From positions 32,903 to 96,902 of the forward strand of contig MGUU01000005.1 of NCBI GenBank assembly GCA_001800135.1: a stretch of 64,000 nt of DNA, written 5' to 3'. The translations under genes were made by a program, and so were the position numbers. This document shows, piece by piece, positions 37,502 through 45,800 of the stretch (positions are counted from its first letter, which is position 1; every line of letters begins with the position of its first letter). This DNA comes from Elusimicrobia bacterium RIFCSPLOWO2_02_FULL_39_32 (lineage in GTDB: Bacteria; Elusimicrobiota; Elusimicrobia; 2-02-FULL-39-32). The notes beneath the pieces were generated by a model. That model did no database searches. It was given only the letters and a program-made list of their open reading frames with translations, and was not told the DNA's origin.

Positions 37502-37684
37502 ATGCCATTTGTTAGAGTAACCATGATGCCAAGATCTGAAGAAGTAAGAAAAGCTCTGGCTAAAGATATTGCGGAAGCGGTCATGAAACACTGCAAAGTT
37601 GGGCCGGAACACACTTGGATTGTATTTGAAGAGCCTGCAAAATCTTCCTGGTCTTTTGGCGGAAAACTCGCCTCTGAATCTTAA
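37502..37684 (+). CDS. 4-oxalocrotonate tautomerase-family protein
   Basis: A 60-residue protein, the usual size of 4-OT enzymes. Proline directly follows the initiator Met and becomes the catalytic N-terminal Pro after Met removal. The beta-alpha-beta pattern PFVRVTMMP, a helix with EEVRKALAKDIAEAVMKH, and TWIVFEEP fit the family. The ATG at 37502 is chosen over an upstream in-frame ATG at 37484 because it has AGGAGA in front and gives the needed Met-Pro start. The substrate is unknown. Confidence 0.82.
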   Translation: MPFVRVTMMPRSEEVRKALAKDIAEAVMKHCKVGPEHTWIVFEEPAKSSWSFGGKLASES

Positions 37685-37705
37685 ACCCGAAACTTGCATT
37701 AGAAA

Positions 37706-38806
37706 ATGAAAATCGGCGTTCCTAAAGAGATTAAAAATGGGGAATGCCGGGTTGCCTTAATTCCTGACAATGTCCAAATCTTAAAAAGCAACGGGCATAC
37801 TGTTCTGATTGAAAAAAATGCTGGAACCCTTGCTGGCTTTTTTGATCAGGACTATAGAAAAGCAGGAGCCATCCTCGCCTCCGCGGATAAAATCTGGAAA
37901 GAATCAGATCTCATTTTAAAAGTTAAAGAGCCTCAAAACATAGAATTAAAAAAACTTTCTGCCAATAAAATCTTATTTTGTTATCTTCACTTAGCGGCAA
38001 ATCTTTCCTTGACACGGGCTTTAATTCAGTCTAAAACAACTGCTATTGCTTTAGAAACCGTGCAAGACTTAAGAGGCCGTTTAGCCCTGCTTGAACCCAT
38101 GTCTGCCATTGCAGGCAGAATGGCCATGATTGTTGGAGCTTTTTTTCAGGCCACTCCTCAAGGCGGAGGAGGGATATTAGTTTCAGGCTTGCCTGGAGTG
38201 CTTTCCGCAAAAATTGCCATTATTGGCGGTGGAACTGTGGGTGAAAACGCGGCTAAAATTGCAGCTGGATTAGGCGCGCAAGTAACTATTTTAGACCAAA
38301 AGCAGGAGCGCTTAAAACTGTTGGATGAAATTCTTCCAGAGAATGTCTCTACCTTAAACTCAACCCCGCAAAACATTGAAGAGGCTGTAACCACAAGCGA
38401 CATTATTATTGGAGCTGTTCTCATTCCAGGCTCTAAAGCTCCAAAACTAATCACAAAAAAAATGTTAAAAAAAGTTAAACCAGGCTCTGTCTTAGTGGAT
38501 GTTTCTATTGACCAAGGCGGAATTGCGGAAACATCCCGTCCCACAACTCATTCTAAACCAGTCTATAAGGTGAATGGGTTGCTGCACTACTGTGTGCCCA
38601 ACATGCCCGGTGCTTATGGCAGAAGCGCGACTCTTGCCATGACTAACGCGGTTTTTAATTATGTGTTGAAACTGGCGAATCTGGGTTTAAAAAAATCTTT
38701 TGAAAAAGATCCAGGTTTTTGCCATGGCTTAAATGTTTTTCAAGGGAAAATAACCTGTAAAGAAGTGGCTCAATCTTTGGGACTAGCCTACTCTCCATTC
38801 TCATAA
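37706..38806 (+). CDS. ald: Alanine dehydrogenase
   Basis: A 366-residue NAD-dependent enzyme interconverting L-alanine and pyruvate plus ammonia. The N-terminus MKIGVPKEIKNGECRVAL with the substrate-binding Arg, the K-V-K-E-P motif, the CYLHLAA region and the Rossmann loop GGGTVGENAAKIAAGLGA are all standard. Length matches the family. It follows the tautomerase gene after 21 bases and probably belongs to the same transcript. Confidence 0.95.
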   Translation: MKIGVPKEIKNGECRVALIPDNVQILKSNGHTVLIEKNAGTLAGFFDQDYRKAGAILASADKIWKESDLILKVKEPQNIELKKLSANKILFCYLHLAANLSLTRALIQSKTTAIALETVQDLRGRLALLEPMSAIAGRMAMIVGAFFQATPQGGGGILVSGLPGVLSAKIAIIGGGTVGENAAKIAAGLGAQVTILDQKQERLKLLDEILPENVSTLNSTPQNIEEAVTTSDIIIGAVLIPGSKAPKLITKKMLKKVKPGSVLVDVSIDQGGIAETSRPTTHSKPVYKVNGLLHYCVPNMPGAYGRSATLAMTNAVFNYVLKLANLGLKKSFEKDPGFCHGLNVFQGKITCKEVAQSLGLAYSPFS

Positions 38807-38823
38807 ACCCTAAAACTAAAATA

Positions 38824-39894
38824 TTGATAGCGATACAAACTGAAAATCTAAGTAAACAGTTTAAAATCTCCCTTAAAAAACCAGGGTTAAAGGGAGCAAT
38901 CCACTCTTTCTTCAATAAAGAATATAAAATAGTTCATGCTTTAAAAAATATCTCGTTTCAAATTAATAGAGGAGAATTGGTGGGGTTTCTTGGGCCTAAT
39001 GGCGCTGGAAAAACAACCACCCTCAAACTCCTCTCTGGCCTCTTATATCCCACCTCAGGAAAAATGACAATTTTAGGATATGTGCCTTTTAAAAGAGAAG
39101 AACTTTTTTTAAAAAAATTTTCCATGGTCATGGGGCAAAGAACTCAGCTTTGGTGGGACCTGCCAGCCAGAGAAACATTCGCTTTAAACCAAAAAATATA
39201 TGAAATTCCAGAAATTGTTTTTAAGAAAAGAAAAGAGGAGCTTATTGAAATTTTAGAATTAAAAGAATTGGTAGATGTCCCTGTTAAAAAACTTTCTTTA
39301 GGAGAAAGAATGAAAGCTGAGCTTGCCTGCGCGCTTTTGCATGAACCAGAAATTCTTTTGTTGGATGAGCCTACTTTAGGCTTAGATCTCCTAATGCAAA
39401 AAAAATTAAGACACTTTATTTTAGAATATAACAAAAGAACTGAGAGCACCATTGTTTTAACCAGCCATAACATGAGCGATGTGGAAGAGCTTTGTAAGCG
39501 GGTCATGATTGTGAATGAAGGGCAGTTGCTCTATGATGGCGAGCTAGAAAAAATTGTAGAACACTATACCCCAGAAAAATTAGTCACTTTATCTTCCTCT
39601 AAAACAATAGAGCCAGAACTCTTAAAAAAATTTGGCCGCATGGTTTCAATCAATGGCACAACAGCAAAAATAGAGGTCGCTAGAAAAGAAGTAGCTTCCA
39701 CCATTCAGAAACTGTTTAATGCCATTCCCTTAATAGATCTCTCGATAGAGGAACTTCCAATAGAAGAGATCATTAGACGAGTTTTCTCTAAAATCCCATC
39801 TCAACTTGTCATTCAAGAAACGAACATGGAAGAATCTCTTAACAAAGAAGAAACTGAAACTAAAAAAAATTTAGGAGAACGCCTTTCTCCTTAA
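38824..39894 (+). CDS. ABC-2 type transporter ATP-binding protein
   Basis: A 356-residue cytoplasmic ATPase with Walker A GPNGAGKTTT, signature LSLGERMKAEL and Walker B ILLLDEP-x-LGLD. A charged tail of about 100 residues follows the ATPase core. The long insert at the N-terminus (FNKEYKIVHALKNISF) places it in the COG4586-type exporter group that works with two ABC-2 permeases. The first start is TTG at 38824; no better start was found. Its permease partner follows at 39962. Cargo is unknown. Confidence 0.88.
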   Translation: MIAIQTENLSKQFKISLKKPGLKGAIHSFFNKEYKIVHALKNISFQINRGELVGFLGPNGAGKTTTLKLLSGLLYPTSGKMTILGYVPFKREELFLKKFSMVMGQRTQLWWDLPARETFALNQKIYEIPEIVFKKRKEELIEILELKELVDVPVKKLSLGERMKAELACALLHEPEILLLDEPTLGLDLLMQKKLRHFILEYNKRTESTIVLTSHNMSDVEELCKRVMIVNEGQLLYDGELEKIVEHYTPEKLVTLSSSKTIEPELLKKFGRMVSINGTTAKIEVARKEVASTIQKLFNAIPLIDLSIEELPIEEIIRRVFSKIPSQLVIQETNMEESLNKEETETKKNLGERLSP

Positions 39895-39902
39895 AAACTT
39901 AG

Positions 39903-39936
39903 AATCATCATTATATTCCATAATCCAATGATGATT
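39903..39936 (+). promoter_or_regulatory. Stem-loop between ABC ATPase and permease genes
   Basis: AATCATCAT (39903-39911) and ATGATGATT (39928-39936) are a perfect 9-bp inverted repeat with a 16-base loop, ending 25 bases before the permease ATG. A weak TT follows. It could attenuate or stabilise the mRNA; no function is shown. Confidence 0.4.
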
Positions 39937-39961
39937 TTAGGGTAAAATCAAAATATTGCTT

Positions 39962-40756
39962 ATGCAAAAATATCTATCTGTATTTTTTCTTTCCTTAGAA
40001 CAGGAACTTTACCATCGGGCGTCTTTTCTCATGGATAGAGCCCGCAGCATTACGATCCTCATCGCTTTTTACGCATTCTGGTCAACTATTTTTCAGGATC
40101 GGGCCACTCTGCTAGGCTACACTAAATCTCAAATGTTCACTTATGTTTTAGGGATGAATGTTTTAAGAGCTCTTGTCTTTAGCGACAAAACCTGGGAAAT
40201 TATTCGAGAGATTAATACAGGAAAAATTTCCGCTTATTTAATACGCCCAATTTCTTATGTGGGTTACTCTATTAGCCGGGATTTAAGCGATAAAGTAATG
40301 AGCTTAAGCTCAGCAATCCTGGAAGTGTTACTTGCCATCTTAGTTTTAGCCATTCCTCTTTATGTACCTCAACATGGCGCAACTTTCTTAGCATTCATAA
40401 TCTGTGTATCTTTGGCAATTCTGCTTTATTTTTTAATGAGTTATGCGGTCAGCGCCTTAGCGTTTTGGACCGCTGAATCCGCAGGACCAAGATTTTGTTT
40501 TGAACTCTTTTTAGAATTTGCAGCTGGGGCTTTTTTCCCTTTAGACGTTCTTCCCACTTATTTAAGAAAACTCTTTGAAGCTCTTCCTTTTGCTTCCTTA
40601 CTCTTTTTTCCCCTTAATATTCTTTTGGAAAGAATCTCTCCCAGCCAAATTCTAAAAGGGCTTTTGATTCAACTTGTCTGGATTTTTATATTTGCCTTTA
40701 TCACCAGAACGCTCTGGAAAAAAGGTCTGGAAAGTTACGGCGCTGAAGGCGGGTAA
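39962..40756 (+). CDS. ABC-2 type transporter permease
   Basis: A 264-residue membrane protein with about six hydrophobic segments, starting at ATG 39962 (a TTG two codons earlier is less likely). It contains the family block GKISAYLIRPISYVGYSISRDLSDK and ends in KGLESYGAEGG. It pairs with the upstream ATPase as an exporter. Transporters of this group normally have a second permease; here only a copy of the gene's tail survives downstream at 41510-41545. Confidence 0.87.
   Translation: MQKYLSVFFLSLEQELYHRASFLMDRARSITILIAFYAFWSTIFQDRATLLGYTKSQMFTYVLGMNVLRALVFSDKTWEIIREINTGKISAYLIRPISYVGYSISRDLSDKVMSLSSAILEVLLAILVLAIPLYVPQHGATFLAFIICVSLAILLYFLMSYAVSALAFWTAESAGPRFCFELFLEFAAGAFFPLDVLPTYLRKLFEALPFASLLFFPLNILLERISPSQILKGLLIQLVWIFIFAFITRTLWKKGLESYGAEGG
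40721..40756 (+). repeat. 36-bp direct repeat, copy A (permease gene end)
   Basis: Encodes the last eleven residues (KGLESYGAEGG) and stop of the permease. An imperfect copy lies at 41510-41545, with 33 of 36 bases identical and all three differences at third codon positions. The two copies enclose toxin-antitoxin pair 2. Confidence 0.85.
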
Positions 40757-40844
40757 TAAAATTTTACTTTTGATTAGAGAAAGAGAGGTAGATAAAACTA
40801 CTGTTTTAAATCCAGAAAGCTGTGGAGCTAATTTCTAAACAAGT

Positions 40845-41120
40845 TTAATGATGTTGTAAAGAAGTGTGAGGAAGTTCTTTTTCAATTTTTTCCATAACCC
40901 ACATGCGCGCTAAAGAAGAATATCCAATTCCAATTTTCTTTGCCATTGTTTTAAGTTTTGTTACCACAGATCTATCTAACCGAAGCGTAACTACTTCTTT
41001 TCGAGGTTTATGAAATGAAAGTGGCGCGGGTTTCAAGTCCTCTTCATAATCTGAGAGGCTGTGTTTATTCCAAAACTCGCGAATTTCTTTGTCAGATTTA
41101 AATTTAGGAATTTTTGACAT
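40845..41120 (-). CDS. CopG/BrnA-like antitoxin of pair 2
   Basis: A 91-residue protein. The N-terminal part has the SDKEIREFWNKHSLSDYEEDL helix typical of BrnA-type antitoxins, thought to wrap the toxin. The C-terminal half EVVTLRLDRSVVTKLKTMAKKIGIGYSSLARMWV is a ribbon-helix-helix. It starts six bases after the toxin stop. It is likely to bind the palindrome at 41421-41447 and repress the pair. Unlike antitoxin 1, it carries the classical BrnA N-terminus. Confidence 0.85.
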   Translation of the reverse strand: MSKIPKFKSDKEIREFWNKHSLSDYEEDLKPAPLSFHKPRKEVVTLRLDRSVVTKLKTMAKKIGIGYSSLARMWVMEKIEKELPHTSLQHH

Positions 41121-41125
41121 TCTAT

Positions 41126-41419
41126 TTACCTCCTACGATTATATCTTCGTTTCTCGTGTTGATCCATATCTCTTGCCGTAATAACCTTTGCTTTCCCTCT
41201 AAAAAGATAACAAATAACTATAAAAAGATAACGTCCACCTAGAGTTTGACCTAACACATAATATATCGGAGCGCCACCTCTACCAACTTCAATTAAAGGA
41301 ATATCTTCGGCAAAACAAAGTTCTTCAACTTCTTGAGGCTCCACTTGATGCTTACTTTGAATGTGTAAAACTGTTTCTTCATCCCAGAGGAGTTCAGTAA
41401 TAATCACAGGATTTTCCAC
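41126..41419 (-). CDS. BrnT-like toxin of pair 2
   Basis: A 97-residue protein with the BrnT layout: LLWDEETVLHIQSKHQV, then EVEELCF, a YYVLGQT-x-x-GRYLFIV strand pair and a C-terminal ITARDMDQHEKRRY. It starts at GTG 41419; an ATG at 41421 is out of frame and stops after five codons. The -10 element ends eight bases upstream, so translation is probably from a leaderless or near-leaderless transcript. The expected role is a ribosome-dependent or free ribonuclease. Confidence 0.8.
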   Translation of the reverse strand: MENPVIITELLWDEETVLHIQSKHQVEPQEVEELCFAEDIPLIEVGRGGAPIYYVLGQTLGGRYLFIVICYLFRGKAKVITARDMDQHEKRRYNRRR

Positions 41420-41420
41420 A

Positions 41421-41447
41421 TGATTAAATTGTAATACAAATTAATCA
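41421..41447 (-). promoter_or_regulatory. 27-bp palindromic operator over the toxin-antitoxin 2 promoter
   Basis: TGATTAA at one end mirrors TTAATCA at the other, with inner TTGTA/TACAA halves; only the centre and one symmetric pair of positions break the symmetry (24 of 27 match). It covers the whole -10 and most of the spacer. This is the expected target of the ribbon-helix-helix antitoxin. Confidence 0.75.
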
Positions 41448-41456
41448 ATTCGTCAA
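41428..41456 (-). promoter_or_regulatory. Promoter of toxin-antitoxin pair 2
   Basis: Minus-strand TTGACG (41456-41451) and TACAAT (41433-41428) with 17-base spacing. It overlaps the 27-bp palindrome. Confidence 0.7.
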
Positions 41457-41509
41457 TGGTACGTCTTTAGCCGAAAGGAATAAAGCAACCTTCAAAAATA
41501 CTTAGCTAT

Positions 41510-41545
41510 AAAGGTCTGGAAAGTTATGGAGCAGAAGGCGGGTAA
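41510..41545 (+). pseudogene. Remnant of an ABC permease gene end (direct repeat copy B)
   Basis: Reads KGLESYGAEGG and stop in the same frame as copy A, with TAC/TAT, GGC/GGA and GCT/GCA as the only changes. Upstream the similarity ends abruptly and a TAG lies 14 codons before it. It is either the tail of a lost second permease or the original gene end displaced by an insertion. Confidence 0.7.
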
Positions 41546-41552
41546 AGGCGTC

Positions 41553-42707
41553 CTACCTGGTACTAGTAAAAAATTCATCGGCCCAAAGTTTCTGGAGAAA
41601 AATAGTCCAAGGAATAACTTCAATTTTAGGATGAATTCTGCGAACTTCCTTTTCCAAACATACCACTACACATTTCTTAACCGGACCATCCTCAAGAAGC
41701 GCTAAAAGGGAACGAATGTTTTCCTCATGTACCCTAGAAGTCCCCTTGATCTCAATCGCTAAATCTTTCTCCCCAAGAATAAAATCAACTTCTTGCCCAG
41801 CGCTAGTTCTCCAATAAACAATAGGCAAGTCTGGATTCTTATAGGCCTGGTACGATTTTAGTTCCATCAAAAGGTAATGCTCAAAAGATTTGCCGAATTC
41901 AAAGCTTCCAAGACGAACTTGGCGCCTTGCCAAGTAATTCGATACGCCCACGTCAAAAAGATAAAACTTTTCGGTTAGAATCATCCTGCGGTTCTTAGAT
42001 TTTTTCCAAGGTGGAACGCGATAACCCAAATAAGTATCTTCAAGAATATTAAAATAGGTTCTAACCACTTTCTGCGATATGCCAACTTCCCGAGCAAGAT
42101 TAGTGTAATTAAGCAGTTCGCTTGAGGTAATGGCGGCTACGCGCAAAAATTCTGAAAAAGATGGAATGTTTTGAATGGCAGCCTCTGCCGCGATCTCCTC
42201 TTTAAGGTAATCTGCTACATAAGCTCGAATATCTTCCAATGGACTTAAGGAAAGAAAATGAGGAGGAAGAAGTCCTGAGAGCATGATTCTTTCAAGATCA
42301 AATCCTTCAACCTCAAAATAACTCAATGGCGACATATTCCTCTTCCATGCGCGTCCCGCCAAAAGGTTAGCATGGCCCCTGCGAAGTTTACGAGCGCTTG
42401 AACCTGTTAATAGAAAAGAGAGACCTTTATTCTCAATGAGCCAGTGGACCTCATCCAGCAGCGCTGGAATTTTCTGAACCTCATCAATCACAATAAGACC
42501 TTTATGGTCATGGAAACGCTCCCGCAGCAAAAAAGGCCGAGAAGCATATTCAGCAAAAACATCAGTTTCAAGAAGATCAATAAGTTTCGCCTCAGGCAGG
42601 TTTTGACGAATCCAATAGCTTTTACCAACTCGGCGAGGACCCCAAAGAAAGGCAGACTGACCTGGAGGGAGTTTGAGTTGAAAATACCTTTGGATAATTT
42701 TTCTCAT
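41553..42707 (-). CDS. AAA ATPase with DUF4143 nuclease-like domain
   Basis: A 384-residue protein of the AAA_14/DUF4143 family. Walker A is GPRRVGKS, Walker B LIVIDEVQ, and sensor-type LTGSSAR follows. A winged-helix-like segment (NYTNLAREVGISQKVVRTYFNIL) lies in the middle. The C-terminal DUF4143 part keeps a PD-(D/E)xK-like core: FE…, VDFIL and IEIKGT. These proteins are common in mobile or defence-rich regions, but their function is unknown. It has a consensus promoter overlapped by a 28-bp palindrome and starts six bases after the -10. It ends eight bases from the permease-tail repeat. Confidence 0.85.
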   Translation of the reverse strand: MRKIIQRYFQLKLPPGQSAFLWGPRRVGKSYWIRQNLPEAKLIDLLETDVFAEYASRPFLLRERFHDHKGLIVIDEVQKIPALLDEVHWLIENKGLSFLLTGSSARKLRRGHANLLAGRAWKRNMSPLSYFEVEGFDLERIMLSGLLPPHFLSLSPLEDIRAYVADYLKEEIAAEAAIQNIPSFSEFLRVAAITSSELLNYTNLAREVGISQKVVRTYFNILEDTYLGYRVPPWKKSKNRRMILTEKFYLFDVGVSNYLARRQVRLGSFEFGKSFEHYLLMELKSYQAYKNPDLPIVYWRTSAGQEVDFILGEKDLAIEIKGTSRVHEENIRSLLALLEDGPVKKCVVVCLEKEVRRIHPKIEVIPWTIFLQKLWADEFFTSTR

Positions 42708-42708
42708 T

Positions 42709-42736
42709 AGGTAATTATATCTGGATATATTTACCT
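42709..42736 (-). promoter_or_regulatory. 28-bp palindrome over the AAA ATPase promoter
   Basis: AGGTAA/TTACCT ends and TATATC/GATATA inner halves make 24 of 28 positions symmetric. The element fills the promoter spacer and the -10 and ends one base from the start codon. It looks like an operator for a dimeric repressor, perhaps the ATPase itself through its winged helix. Confidence 0.7.
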
Positions 42737-42742
42737 TGTCAA
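42714..42742 (-). promoter_or_regulatory. Consensus sigma-70-type promoter of the AAA ATPase
   Basis: Minus-strand TTGACA (42742-42737) and TATAAT (42719-42714), both perfect, with 17-base spacing. Only six bases separate the -10 from the ATG, which implies a leaderless mRNA. Confidence 0.85.
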
Positions 42743-42763
42743 TACAAGTGGGGTCAGGCGGGT

Positions 42764-42806
42764 AAAAAAACTAACCTAAAAATCCTAACTGCTAGGGATG
42801 AGGTTT
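42764..42806 (-). terminator. Intrinsic terminator of giant protein 2 gene
   Basis: On the minus strand an imperfect hairpin (AACCT/AGGTT outer, ATCC-TA/TAGGAT inner, loop GCAGT) directly after the stop codon is followed by seven T residues (42770-42764). Confidence 0.65.
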
Positions 42807-45800
42807 TTAAGCGTTAATATGGATGAGTCGGAACTCTTTCATTTCTTCTGCAATATCTCTTAAGGTTTTAAATTCTATCACCAGGGTTGCGCTCATTAGC
42901 TTATATATCTTTACCCTTATATTAAATTGCATGCTCTCTTCCAATCGTAAAGGATCATCCGTAATAATCTGTATCCCTAACTCTCCTAATCCTAAATCTT
43001 TAAGCTGACTTATAACTGAGCCGATCTTCACTCTTTTCCCATTAGAAGATGATAAATACACTATCCTTTCTTTCGCGCTTTGAACTAATGCTTTATCTAT
43101 CTCTTTCTCTATCAGTCTCTCTACTACTCTCCTCATCTTACCATGGCTTATTCCATAGGCTGCTGTTAAAGCTATCTTCTCTTCCCCTCCTCTCCTTAAC
43201 TCATTCAAAATAGAACCCTCTACCATCTGCTTTGAAACTCCATTGCTAAATAGCGCGGTGCCATCAAAAGTTTTAGTCGCTCCCGGCAAATCTTCTCCTA
43301 TACTTGCAAGAGAACTTGTATCCTTATACTCTACTTTGGAACTCGCCCACTTGGCTAATACCGCTACTTTCCATGCTGTCTCTTCAAACTCATTGATCTC
43401 TTCCTGGCTCATCTCTATCTTATCAGATACCTCTACATCCCCTGTCCAATAGTCTTGGGAATGTTCCCCAATACTAGAAGATAAAATCGGCTCTACAGGT
43501 AAATTCACTGAAACCTCATTCCTTACTATGCTCCTCATCTGATCTTCCACTGCTTTGGATTGTGCTTCACTGGGATTAGTGACCAAAGCCAAGCTAAGTC
43601 CCATGGCAAGTAGATTCAATGCTTTCTTATTTCTCTGTAAAGTTGCCAGACCTACCCTTGCTTGAGATAGGTAATTCCTCTTTAACCTTTCTATCTCTTT
43701 AATCTCTTTCTCTGCTTTAGCTGTTTCATCTGCATTCAGATAACCCCTTAACCTCTTAAACCTCTCCTCTATCTTCTCCATCTCTTTCAGCTCTTTCCCA
43801 TTGTTTTGGCCGGAGTTTAACCTAAGATTGAGACCAAAAATTTCAGTTGGCTGTAAGAAAAATGCAGAAGAATCCATCTGCAATCTTTGGGCTAGTTTCA
43901 CTGTGCCATAGAGAATCAGTCCCAAACCTCCTACAACTAACAGTGTAGCTAAAAGAAATTCACCTGCCTCCCAAGGGTTTAACAAAACTGCCAAAGATAT
44001 CATCTCTGATGCTATCCCTTTTATAGTTGAAACTATAGAAACCAATACCATAAGGTAGCCTGATGCCAGCTTTGTGCCAATAACACTCAACAGCGCCAGC
44101 ACTCCTACAATAAGCCCATACTCTGTCATGGCCTGACCATTATTGTCCCTTATTACATTTCTAATATTCTCACTGGAAAGATTACTCTGGTTGGGTAAAC
44201 GACGTACTATTCGAGCCATATATTCAGAAAATTTAATGGATTTAAAAATATTTTGTGCGTCAGGATCGAGCCTGTTGAAAATCTCAGGAAGGAGAGCCCC
44301 TTTGTCATGCAGCCAGTGAAGTATTGAATAAAAAGCATACTGGCTCCAACTCCCATCCTCTCTAAGGACTTTAGAATGTTTAATAATATCTTTTGTCAAT
44401 TCATCTAAAACAGCTTCATCCATGGCATCAAACATTTGATTTAAATGCGTGATTATCTCCAACATTTTCCATCCTTCCCTAAGAAATTCTAGTAAAAGCA
44501 AATTTTGCAACAGCATACCCAATAAGATTTTTCTGGAACTAGGAGGGATAAAACCTCCATTTTCAAGATAGGTATCTAAAATCAAATTAGAATAGGCTGT
44601 ATATTGTTGTGGATTGAGAGATTTAACCTCTGTTTCAAATTTTTCATCGCTGCCAACAAGATCAATAACAGCAGAGTGCCCATATCCTATATTAACAACA
44701 ATAGCTGCATGAGGATAAGCAGCTTGTACTTCCCTCAAAAGTTGTGCTAAGGCTAGATTACGCCCATGACTACTTTGCCAATGTTCTTCTGCCCACCTGT
44801 TTATATGTTGAAAAAAACTAGCTTCATTCCCTTGCTCATAAAGCGCTTCATCTGACATGGCAATTGCTTCAAGACTTCTTAACATTGCCAAGGTAGATTC
44901 AAATGGAATTTTTTCAGAAATAACCTTAATATTTGGATTCTTCCCTAAATAAACTGCCAGAGGGCCTTGGGTTAAAAATTTCTGTCTTAAAGTTTCTTCA
45001 GTTATTGTCCCTTTGCGTAATTCATCAATTCCTCTCTCACTCCTTGTCCACGCTATTTCCTTTAAAAAGCTCTCTAATTTTTCTTGGAATGATGGATCGC
45101 TCAAATAATCAGGGGATGATAAGATATCCCCAAAATAATCTTCGTATGCTAGGAGTGTATCTTGAGTGGTGTTAGGTTGCTCTAATATAATAACAATCTC
45201 TTCATATCCCTCTTGCTGAAGTTTTATAAGATTTTCCACAGCTTTTTCACTTTCCTCTTCTGAATGTGATTCAAATAGATAGAGGACTAAACCAGAGGGA
45301 AGGGCTCTATCAGTTGCAATATGATCTTTAATCTTAAGAGCATGCTCCTTCGCCTGTTGAACCAATTGCTCGGTTGAGATGCTAGCGAGAGTATCCCTGA
45401 TCCGATTTACATCCTCTATAAATTCATCCGCAGTTAAACTTTGTCCTTCTCTATCGCGTGATAAACTCATTAAAAATAGATAAAGCTGGGCAATAGGATC
45501 TTCTGCCCTGGTAATCCTTGCCCGATGTTGTTCACTGCTTCTATACTCCACCCCCTTGGCAAATGCAGCCAAATCTTCATCTTTAATCTTTAATAGACCA
45601 ATATGTTTTTTCAGTCGTGCTTGGATGACTGCGATCGCCAACATTCCACTTGGCTTTAAACCATGCTCTATTTGATCTTCTAATCCCTTCAACCCATATC
45701 TTTCTCCATATTCACCCAGCTGGCGACGATATTTCTCGGTCTCAGGAGGAGCCGCGCCAGCTGGCGCACCTCCCATACCCAAAAGAGCAGGGGTTGTGGA

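Noticed and set aside
42756..42765. Third copy of AGGCGGGTAA, suggesting the AAA ATPase cassette is also flanked by the permease-tail repeat
   Set aside because: Only 10 bases match, and they merge into the A-run of the giant gene terminator; chance cannot be excluded.
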